Assembly: GCA_043759595.1 (NCBI GenBank)
Contig: JAYVLG010000155.1
Location: 1 to 8,354, forward strand
Direction: 5' to 3'
From: Sulfurirhabdus sp043759595
GTDB lineage: Bacteria > Pseudomonadota > Gammaproteobacteria > Burkholderiales > SMCO01
Length of the DNA stretch: 8,354 nucleotides
Part shown: positions 1-6,495 of the stretch, piece after piece
Position numbering within the stretch: the stretch's first letter is position 1
Layout: the number at the start of each line of letters is the position of its first letter
The notes under the pieces: generated by a model
What the model saw: the letters and a program-made list of their open reading frames with translations, nothing else
What the model was told of the DNA's origin: nothing
Database searches by the model: none
Translations under genes and position numbers: made by a program

Positions 1-1311
1 TTGCCGTGGAATCCGCAGCGTATTGAGCAACGCATAGGCCGCTGCCACCGCTATGGTCAAAAGCACGATGTGGTGGTGGTCAACTTCCTTAACCGCGAGA
101 ACGAAGCCGACAAGCGGGTGTACGAACTGCTAGACCAGAAATTCAAACTGTTTGACGGGGTGTTTGGTGCCAGCGATGAAGTGCTGGGCGCTGTGGAATC
201 TGGCGTTGATTTTGAGCGGCGTATTGCCGAGATTTACCAAACCTGTAGACAGCCTGCGGCGATTCACACCGCTTTCGAGCAATTGCAACTTGATATGGCA
301 GGTGAAATCAGCGATGCCATGCTCAAGGCGCGCAAGTCTCTGCTGGAAAACTTTGACGAAGATGTGCAAGAACGGTTGCGGCTTCGCAGTCAGGACGCGA
401 AAGCCTCACTTGGCAAGCTAGAACGCCTGTTGATGCGATTCACCCGTGGTGCTCTGAATAGCCACGCTGACTTTGCTAACGACGAAACAAGCTTTGTCCT
501 GAACTCCGTTCCGCCCTATTTGGATGAATCGCAACTTGATTCTGGGCGATATGAGTTACCTCGACGGTCAGAAGATGCACACATCTACCGCCTGGGTCAT
601 CCGCTTGCACAAGCCCTACTTCAGCATGCCAAACAGCAACCGTTGGCATCATCACGAATTGTTCTCGACTATGCAGCATACGGTGCGAAGGTTTCAGTAG
701 TCGAAACCATGCGTCAAAGAAGCGGGTGGTTGGAAGTTCAATCGTTGCAAATCCGTTCTTTAGGTGCGGTTGAAGAACACCTTTTAGTGGCGGCAATGGA
801 TACGGATGGAAAAACTTACGATCAAGAAGTGACTGAGCGACTGCTCAACTTGCCGTGTAGGTCTGCATCATCGGGGGGCGAACAAAAGCCCATCGACTTT
901 CCGATGGCTGATCGAACGCCTCTTGATGATGAAGTGAATAGGCAAAAGTCACTGATCGTGGCTGACCTTGAAACACGTAACTTGGGCGCGTTCTCGCAAG
1001 AATCGGAAAAATTGGACGCATGGGCGGATGACCTCAAAGTCGGCCTTGAGCGAGCCATCAAAGAACTTGACAGCCGCATTAAAGAAGCACGCACCAAGAG
1101 CAAAGGCGCTGCAACCCTTGCTGACAAGCTGGCGGCACAAAAAGAGCAACGCGATCTTGAAGGTCAGCGTGACAAAAAGCGCCGTGAATTATTCGACCGC
1201 CAGGACGAGATTCAACGCAAACGGGATGGCTTGATTGATGAGCTTGAACGGCAGTTGAAACAGGAAATCTCGATTCACATCATCTTCTCATGCCAATGGG
1301 AAATGGCATGA
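1..1311 (+). CDS. SNF2/Rad54-family DEAD/DEAH helicase (translocase), C-terminal part, 5' end outside window
   Basis: ATP-dependent double-strand DNA translocase, probably part of a restriction or defence complex in the cytoplasm. The window opens inside the second RecA-like domain: the residues LPWNPQR followed by QRIGRCHRYGQ (residues 10-20) are the classical SNF2 motif VI with its arginine fingers (R14, R17). The opening TTG is therefore an internal Leu codon, not a start; helicase motifs I-V lie upstream. About residues 20-330 form the family's C-terminal region. Residues about 334-420 are strongly charged (Glu, Lys, Arg, Gln) with heptad-like spacing and probably form a long coiled coil, followed by a short hydrophobic end (ISIHIIFSCQW) that looks like the family's natural C-terminus, so the 3' end seems intact. 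Its TGA stop overlaps a possible ATG at 1308 (ATGA). SNF2 helicases of this kind are often found beside Mod and Res genes, as here. The family call is firm; the role in this locus is inferred. Confidence 0.93.
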   Translation: MPWNPQRIEQRIGRCHRYGQKHDVVVVNFLNRENEADKRVYELLDQKFKLFDGVFGASDEVLGAVESGVDFERRIAEIYQTCRQPAAIHTAFEQLQLDMAGEISDAMLKARKSLLENFDEDVQERLRLRSQDAKASLGKLERLLMRFTRGALNSHADFANDETSFVLNSVPPYLDESQLDSGRYELPRRSEDAHIYRLGHPLAQALLQHAKQQPLASSRIVLDYAAYGAKVSVVETMRQRSGWLEVQSLQIRSLGAVEEHLLVAAMDTDGKTYDQEVTERLLNLPCRSASSGGEQKPIDFPMADRTPLDDEVNRQKSLIVADLETRNLGAFSQESEKLDAWADDLKVGLERAIKELDSRIKEARTKSKGAATLADKLAAQKEQRDLEGQRDKKRRELFDRQDEIQRKRDGLIDELERQLKQEISIHIIFSCQWEMA

Positions 1312-1334
1312 AAATGGAGTCGAAACTCAAAAAC

Positions 1335-1374
1335 ACTTACGGTCGAGGATTATGCCAAGTCGTCCTCGTCAAGT
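1335..1374 (+). promoter_or_regulatory. Imperfect hairpin in the helicase/ietA gap
   Basis: CGAGGA at 1344-1349 pairs perfectly with TCCTCG at 1363-1368 across a 13-base loop. ACTT at 1335-1338 can pair with AAGT at 1371-1374 below an asymmetric internal loop. No run of T follows, only TTCTATTTAAT, so this is not a standard rho-independent terminator. It could mildly control read-through or RNA stability ahead of ietA, or be chance. No convincing sigma-70 promoter was found in the gap. Confidence 0.2.
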
Positions 1375-1394
1375 TCTATTTAATACAAGGCAGT

Positions 1395-1398
1395 GGAG
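1395..1398 (+). promoter_or_regulatory. Ribosome-binding site that decides the ietA start
   Basis: GGAG lies six bases before ATG 1405. A GTG at 1393 in the same frame would give four more residues but has only AAGG two bases upstream, which is too close. ATG 1405 also gives the start MANGKLLRQLIRSG, which is what I would expect of this ATPase family. Confidence 0.6.
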
Positions 1399-1404
1399 AA
1401 CATC

Positions 1405-2391
1405 ATGGCTAACGGAAAATTGCTTAGGCAACTCATACGATCTGGATTGGATGGAGACGTAGGGAATTTTAGGGCTGCTTCAGAGGCGGTAATTGCCGAA
1501 GAGCGTGGAAAAAATCATCACCTCTTGGCAAACGACCTTGAAAAATTGCTATACGGCACGCAGACAGAAGGGAAATTTTCGCAATCACATATGAAGCTCG
1601 CCTCGGCGATGCCAGCCAACAAGGACAGTGGACTCTCGCTCCTAGAGCTACGCCCTACTGTGAGAGAACAGCGCGATATTGTGCTATCAGATTTTGCGCA
1701 ATCAAGTCTTGACGAAATCATCATGGAGCATAACCGGGCAGAGACACTTCGCTCATTTGGACTTCAGCCAGCAGGTAAGTTGCTTTTCTGCGGCCCTCCC
1801 GGTTGCGGCAAGACACTAGCTGCTGAAGTGATTGCAAGCGCCTTATCAATGCCGTTGGTTGTTGTTCGCCTTGATTCGGTGATTTCGTCATTTTTAGGAG
1901 AGACGGCATCCAACTTGCGAAAAGTATTTGACTACATTTCTAAGCATCCTAGCGTGGCTCTATTCGATGAATTTGACGCAATCAGCAAAGACCGTGGTGA
2001 TAGCGCGGATCATGGGGAACTCAAACGGTCGGTGAATGCCGTTTTACAAATGATGGACGGCTATCGGGGACAGAGCATCATTATTGCCACAACGAACTAC
2101 GAATCTCTGTTGGACAAAGCGGTCTGGCGCAGATTCGATGAGGTAATACAGTTTGATGCACCTACGGTAGATCAGATTAAGCGACTTTTGAGTATCAAGC
2201 TATCTGGAGTTAGGCGTAATTTTGAACCTGACGATACCAAGATCGCCACTTTGTTCAAGGGTATGTCACATGCAGATATTGAGCGAGTTGTGCGTCGCGC
2301 GGTCAAGGAAATGGTTTTATCTGGCAAGGAGTTTTTGGAACGGCAACACATCGACTCTGGTCTTGCGCGCGAGCGACGAGTAAACAACTAA
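1405..2391 (+). CDS. ietA: AAA+ ATPase, IetA-like partner of a subtilisin-like protease
   Basis: Cytoplasmic AAA+ ATPase of 328 residues, paired with the serine protease gene directly downstream. Visible motifs are Walker A GPPGCGKT (130-137), Walker B VALFDEFD (184-191, with D188 and E189), sensor 1 IIIATTN (225-231), arginine-finger region WRRFD (R242, R243) and sensor 2 region around SHADIERVVRR (288-298). All catalytic positions are present, so it should hydrolyse ATP. Residues 1-100 are a helical N-terminal part without motifs I recognise. No signal peptide or membrane segment is seen. The order ATPase then subtilase, 21 bases apart, matches the IetAS pair, which has been reported as a phage-defence system and earlier in connection with Ti-plasmid stability. 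By analogy with other AAA+/protease pairs it may unfold, present or restrain substrates of the protease; that is inference. Sampled GC is about 48%. Confidence 0.88.
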   Translation: MANGKLLRQLIRSGLDGDVGNFRAASEAVIAEERGKNHHLLANDLEKLLYGTQTEGKFSQSHMKLASAMPANKDSGLSLLELRPTVREQRDIVLSDFAQSSLDEIIMEHNRAETLRSFGLQPAGKLLFCGPPGCGKTLAAEVIASALSMPLVVVRLDSVISSFLGETASNLRKVFDYISKHPSVALFDEFDAISKDRGDSADHGELKRSVNAVLQMMDGYRGQSIIIATTNYESLLDKAVWRRFDEVIQFDAPTVDQIKRLLSIKLSGVRRNFEPDDTKIATLFKGMSHADIERVVRRAVKEMVLSGKEFLERQHIDSGLARERRVNN

Positions 2392-2412
2392 GACCCCGAA
2401 GACGAGCCGTCA

Positions 2413-4767
2413 ATGCCTTACCAACACATAAAGATTAGTCGTGACGAGCCAGTACGTGATCGGGTTGTCAGACCCGGGTTTGGCTCAGCAAAAAAGTACT
2501 CACTAGATGAGGCAAAAGCTCATGGTCTTGGGTTGACTCGTGGTCTTGAAATCGTAAAGTCCACCATCGCTGAGTCGGAGATTGCTGGGTATGACGAACG
2601 ACTCTTATTCAAGTTAACACTTGAAGAAGGTGCAATGCCACCGGAGCTTGAGGCTATAGAGGGGCTATCTATCGTCAGCCAAGAAGAAAAGACGGTTTTG
2701 CTGGCATTTGCGACCGTCCAAGGTTTGGCAGAGTTCGAGGCGAGACTAACTTCGTTGAGTACCGATGGAACAGTAACCAGAAAAGACATCCTCTATGCGA
2801 TTCACGGCTTTGACTGCTGGACTCCTGAAAATAGAAAAGGCGCGGCTCTAGCCGAGCACGGTTTTCCACAGCGAGATTCCTTCCTTATCGACGTTGAGCT
2901 TTGGCCTCTTGAGAATCCTCAACAACGTACACAGCTACAGCAGGCTTTTGTAGCGTGGGCACAAACGCAACAAATGGAGATAACTGATAGCGTTATTTAC
3001 CCCTCGTTGATGATGTTGCGTATTCGGGCAACAGCAAGTATTGTTGAACTTCTTTTGCATCACAGGGATGTGCGCACAGTTGACTTGCCTCCACGAGTTG
3101 GCTTGGACATTAACCTTCTTACCGCAGACGTTAACCAATTCCCGGAAGTCCCAGCGCCTGCTCTTGATGCGCCTCGTGTCGGCGTGCTTGATAGTGGAAT
3201 TACCTCTGGTCATCCATTGCTGAGTGCTGCCGTTGGCGATGCTCAAGGTTATGTCCTACCGGGGCGTGAAGCTGCTGACAACGCGGAAAATGGACACGGA
3301 ACATTTGTCGCGGGCATTGCTTTGTATGGCGACGTCGCTGCCAGTATTGCCTCTGGTCAATTCGTACCACACCTGCAAGTTTTATCCGGTCGAGTGTTTA
3401 CAGATGACGATACTGTTGAGCAAGCTAAGTTCGTGGAAAAGTGTGTTGATGAAGCGGTACGAGAGTTCCACGAGACGTATCAATGCCGGGTTTTCAATCT
3501 CAGCTATGGAGATAGAAACAAGGTTTATGACGGGAAGCATGTTCGTGGGTTGGCCTATGTACTTGATAAGTTAACTCGTGAATTAGGAGTTCTCTTTGTA
3601 GTGCCAACAGGGAACTTATCGTTGGGAGAGCTACCTGTCGATCCGGTGACTAACTACCCCGCGTATCTTCTTGAGCCCGCCTCTAGGTTGATTGATCCTG
3701 CATCTGCCTTGAATGTAATTACAGTTGGCGGATTAACGAACCTCGATGCAACTTTTGAGGCTAGGCGCAATGAGCACACAATTGAAGATGTACCCATAGC
3801 GCAGCCAGGTCAACCGTCGCCATTTACACGCTCCGGTTTTTCGCTCGGTGGAGCGATCAAACCGGATTTTGTAGAGGAAGCAGGCAACGTAGCCTTTGTT
3901 CATCAGCGTAACAATACTCGAACGCAGGGCCTCGGCGTAGTTTCACTTAACTCTGGCTTTGGTCAAGGCCGACCATTTCGAGAGGCGCATGGAACAAGCT
4001 ATGCCGCACCAAGAGTAGCCCATGTTGCTGCCAAACTCGCACATAGATTGCCAGAAAACTCTATCAATCTCACGCGGGCTATATTGGCGAGTCATGCTGC
4101 TTGGCCTGCTGCGAGTGTTCAATTGTTGAATTCTGTTGGCAACGCGCAGGGGCGAGACAATTTGCTTCAGCTTGTCGGGTACGGAAGAGTGTCACCGGAT
4201 GCCGTATTTGAGTCGTTGGACAACGAGGTCACGCTTTATGCCGAAGATCACATTGGCAATAATCGCAGCCAGTTCTATGAACTTCCCATACCTGATGAAT
4301 TTTGGGGTACAGGGAGACGGCAGCGACAAATTGCGATAACGCTTGCCTACAGCCCAGACGTGCGGACGACGCGCCTCGACTATCGGCATACCAAGCTCTC
4401 ATTTACTTTGGTTAAAGGTGAATCCCTTGAAGCCGTCGCAAATGCGTTTACGAGAGGTCGGGCGACAGCAAGTGCTTTGAAAGAAGTTAGCTCGGGGCAG
4501 ACCATTGGCAAGGAGACACGCAAACCTGGAACGCTGCAAAGCTCCTCGTGGACGTTCAAGGACGTATCAAGAGGCCAGCCAAAGCTATTTATCGTCGTCA
4601 CGCGGCAAGATGCAACATGGTCAGCGCAACAGGAGACGGACGAACCCTATGCGCTCGCCGTTGTAATTCGAGATAGAGAAAACCAATCCGTAAATCTTTA
4701 CGAACGTGTGGCGGCAATGGTGCAAGTTCGAGCACAAACCCGTGAACGTGCGCGCATTCGGACATAG
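2413..4767 (+). CDS. ietS: Intracellular subtilisin-like serine protease (peptidase S8), IetS-like
   Basis: Serine endopeptidase of 784 residues and the likely effector of the ATPase-protease pair. The S8 catalytic set is complete: Asp260 in VGVLDSG, His295 in NGHGT, oxyanion Asn401 in PTGN and nucleophile Ser529 in GTSYAAP (527-533). No signal peptide or transmembrane segment is visible; the protein starts MPYQHIKISRDEPVRD, so it should act in the cytoplasm, unlike secreted subtilisins. Residues 1 to about 250 form a long N-terminal part that could be a prodomain-like or substrate-sensing region. Residues about 620-784 form a predicted strand-rich C-terminal domain ending in an Arg-rich tail. 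ATG 2413 is 21 bases after the ietA stop; its Shine-Dalgarno sequence is weak (a GAAG/GAG stretch only), suggesting translation coupled to ietA. Sampled GC is about 43%, the lowest of the window. The peptidase family call is firm, the IetS call strong, and the substrate unknown. Confidence 0.92.
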   Translation: MPYQHIKISRDEPVRDRVVRPGFGSAKKYSLDEAKAHGLGLTRGLEIVKSTIAESEIAGYDERLLFKLTLEEGAMPPELEAIEGLSIVSQEEKTVLLAFATVQGLAEFEARLTSLSTDGTVTRKDILYAIHGFDCWTPENRKGAALAEHGFPQRDSFLIDVELWPLENPQQRTQLQQAFVAWAQTQQMEITDSVIYPSLMMLRIRATASIVELLLHHRDVRTVDLPPRVGLDINLLTADVNQFPEVPAPALDAPRVGVLDSGITSGHPLLSAAVGDAQGYVLPGREAADNAENGHGTFVAGIALYGDVAASIASGQFVPHLQVLSGRVFTDDDTVEQAKFVEKCVDEAVREFHETYQCRVFNLSYGDRNKVYDGKHVRGLAYVLDKLTRELGVLFVVPTGNLSLGELPVDPVTNYPAYLLEPASRLIDPASALNVITVGGLTNLDATFEARRNEHTIEDVPIAQPGQPSPFTRSGFSLGGAIKPDFVEEAGNVAFVHQRNNTRTQGLGVVSLNSGFGQGRPFREAHGTSYAAPRVAHVAAKLAHRLPENSINLTRAILASHAAWPAASVQLLNSVGNAQGRDNLLQLVGYGRVSPDAVFESLDNEVTLYAEDHIGNNRSQFYELPIPDEFWGTGRRQRQIAITLAYSPDVRTTRLDYRHTKLSFTLVKGESLEAVANAFTRGRATASALKEVSSGQTIGKETRKPGTLQSSSWTFKDVSRGQPKLFIVVTRQDATWSAQQETDEPYALAVVIRDRENQSVNLYERVAAMVQVRAQTRERARIRT

Positions 4768-4779
4768 GGCGAATACAAA

Positions 4780-6495
4780 ATGACGAGTAAACAGAAACTA
4801 GAACTTACATGGATTGGGAAGGATGCCCGTCCGAAGTTGGAGCCGCGCATTCTGCTTGAAGACCCACGCAAGAGCCACCACGCAAAGCATCGCGTCAGTG
4901 ACGCAGACAGCTTTGATAATCGGCTCATCTTTGGTGACAACTTGCTCGCGTTGAAGGCGCTGGAACAAGAGTTTTCGGGTAAGGTGAAGTGCGTTTTTAT
5001 TGATCCCCCTTACAACACGGGTAGTGCATTTACCCACTACGACGATGGGCTTGAGCATTCAATTTGGCTTGGCTTGATGAGGGATCGACTGGAGGTAATT
5101 CGACGGTTATTGTCTGAAGATGGGTCACTGTGGATTACGATTGACGACAGGGAAATGCCATATTTGAGAGTTTTGTTGGACGAGGTGTTTGGTAGGAAAT
5201 CGTTCGTTGCTCAAAACGTATGGCAAAAGAGGTATTCGCGAGATAACAATTCTGCAATTGGGGACGTTCACGACTACGTTATCTGCTACGCAATAGACGC
5301 GGAACGTTTTAAGGCAGTACGTAACAAAATTGAGCCAGATGCGAAGACACGCTCTGCCTATAGAAACCCTAACAATGATCCAAAAGGACCGTGGCGTTTA
5401 GTGCCGATGTCTGGCGCGGAACTTCGTCCGAATCAGCAATACCCGGTTACAACTCCAAGCGGTAAAACAATTTACCCACCAGAAGGGCGTCATTGGTCGG
5501 TACTCGAACCCAAGTTTCTTGAACTAGTTGCAGAGGGCAAAGTTTTCTTCGGCAAGAAAGGCGATTCGGCTCCTGGACTAATTCGCTACTTCTCTGAAAT
5601 TGAAGGATTGGTGCCTTGGACGTGGTGGCCTCACGAGGAAGTCGGACATACCGATGAATCCAAGAAGGAAATTCACGCGCTTTTTGGAAAATCATCTGCA
5701 TTTGATACTCCCAAGCCTGAACGTCTGCTCAGGCGGGTACTTGAAATAGCGACGAATCCAAACGATCTTGTCCTTGACTCATTTGCAGGATCAGGAACGA
5801 CTGGCGCAGTCGCTCATAAAATGGGCCGACGCTGGATTATGGTCGAGCTAGGTGACCACTGCCACACGCACATCATTCCGCGTTTGAAAAAAGTCATCGA
5901 CGGTGAAGACAACGGCGGTGTCACTGAGGTCTCTGACTGGCAAGGCGGGGGTGGTTTCCGGTACTACTCACTTGCACCAAGCCTGTTGGAAAAAGACCGT
6001 TGGGGTAACTGGGTGGTCAACAAGCAATACAACGCTGAGATGTTGACTGCGGCGATTTGCAAGTTGGAAGGTTTTACCTATGCACCGTCCGAAACCCGTT
6101 ACTGGCAACACGGCCACAGCACCGAGACAGACTTCATTTACGTGACCACGCAAACGCTGAATGCCGATCAGTTGCAGGCGTTGAGTGATGACGTTGGTGA
6201 TGAAAAAAGTCTACTGGTATGTTGCAGCGCATTTAAGGGTGATGCCAATCGTTACCCCAAACTCACTCTCAAGAAGATTCCTAAGATGGTATTGACCAAG
6301 TGCGAATGGGGGCATGACGACTACAGTTTGAATGTAGAAAATTTACCCATGCAACAGCAGTCTGCCACCGAACCAGTGCCAACAAAACGAGCCACCTACT
6401 CGAAAGCAATACAGGCGGCGCAAGGTGGTTTGTTTGATGCCAAAACCACAGATACGGCCACGGCTACACCCGCCAATGCGGAGGTGAAGCCATGA
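4780..6495 (+). CDS. mod: Site-specific adenine DNA methyltransferase, type III Mod-like (beta class)
   Basis: DNA methyltransferase of 571 residues, expected to transfer a methyl group from S-adenosylmethionine to adenine N6 and so protect host DNA from the Res protein encoded next. Motif IV DPPYNTG (75-81) comes before motif I DSFAGSGTTG (333-342), the permuted beta-class order typical of type III Mod subunits. The stretch of about residues 130-300 between them should hold the target-recognition domain, so the recognised sequence cannot be read off. Residues about 378-523 are an extra conserved-looking C-terminal region (around GGGGFRYYSLAPSLLEKDRW, YWQHG and CEWGHDDYSL) that I associate with Mod proteins found beside SNF2 helicases. 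Residues 524-571 are a Gln/Thr/Ala-rich, probably disordered tail. ATG 4780 follows ietS by 12 bases with AGGG about ten bases upstream. The gene overlaps res by four bases. Confidence 0.93.
   Translation: MTSKQKLELTWIGKDARPKLEPRILLEDPRKSHHAKHRVSDADSFDNRLIFGDNLLALKALEQEFSGKVKCVFIDPPYNTGSAFTHYDDGLEHSIWLGLMRDRLEVIRRLLSEDGSLWITIDDREMPYLRVLLDEVFGRKSFVAQNVWQKRYSRDNNSAIGDVHDYVICYAIDAERFKAVRNKIEPDAKTRSAYRNPNNDPKGPWRLVPMSGAELRPNQQYPVTTPSGKTIYPPEGRHWSVLEPKFLELVAEGKVFFGKKGDSAPGLIRYFSEIEGLVPWTWWPHEEVGHTDESKKEIHALFGKSSAFDTPKPERLLRRVLEIATNPNDLVLDSFAGSGTTGAVAHKMGRRWIMVELGDHCHTHIIPRLKKVIDGEDNGGVTEVSDWQGGGGFRYYSLAPSLLEKDRWGNWVVNKQYNAEMLTAAICKLEGFTYAPSETRYWQHGHSTETDFIYVTTQTLNADQLQALSDDVGDEKSLLVCCSAFKGDANRYPKLTLKKIPKMVLTKCEWGHDDYSLNVENLPMQQQSATEPVPTKRATYSKAIQAAQGGLFDAKTTDTATATPANAEVKP
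6480..6487 (+). promoter_or_regulatory. Strong ribosome-binding site of res
   Basis: GGAGGTGA, a near-perfect Shine-Dalgarno sequence, lies inside the last codons of the methyltransferase gene, with its GGAGG core seven bases before ATG 6492. Together with the ATGA overlap at 6492-6495 it fixes the res start and points to coupled, efficient translation. Confidence 0.8.

Larger units (their letters stand above)
1308..1412 (+). other. Doubtful 34-codon ORF, possible remnant of a displaced gene start
   Basis: An ORF starting with ATG at 1308 in ATGA overlap with the helicase stop and ending with TAA at 1410-1412, inside the beginning of the ATPase gene. It begins MKMESKLKNTYG and matches no family I recognise. 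The ATGA overlap is the same junction style that joins the methyltransferase and res genes at 6492-6495, so this could be what is left of the gene that originally followed the helicase. It could equally be chance: it is very short and no clear Shine-Dalgarno sequence precedes it. I see no evidence that it is translated into a functional protein. Confidence 0.15.

Noticed and set aside
1..3. TTG at base 1 as the true start of the first gene
   Set aside because: The reading begins at SNF2 motif VI, deep in the second RecA domain. A functional helicase needs the upstream motifs, so the gene continues beyond the window.
1377..1384. TATTTAAT as a -10 element for an internal promoter before ietA
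   Set aside because: No -35-like hexamer lies 15-19 bases upstream and there is no extended -10 TGn. AT-rich chance match.
1393..1395. GTG as an alternative start for ietA
   Set aside because: Its only purine-rich stretch is two bases away, while ATG 1405 has GGAG at proper spacing and gives the family-like N-terminus.
2375..4793. The 12-base perfect direct repeat GACGAGTAAACA at 2375-2386 (end of ietA) and 4782-4793 (start of mod), bracketing ietS
   Set aside because: In about 8.3 kb one or two 12-base repeats are expected by chance. The copies lie inside coding sequence in different frames, with no matching target-site or inverted-repeat structure.
5700..6000. Possible recombination breakpoint within mod between its N- and C-terminal halves
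   Set aside because: Hand counts gave about 47% GC for 5101-5580 and about 48% for 6001-6360, so no compositional step is supported.
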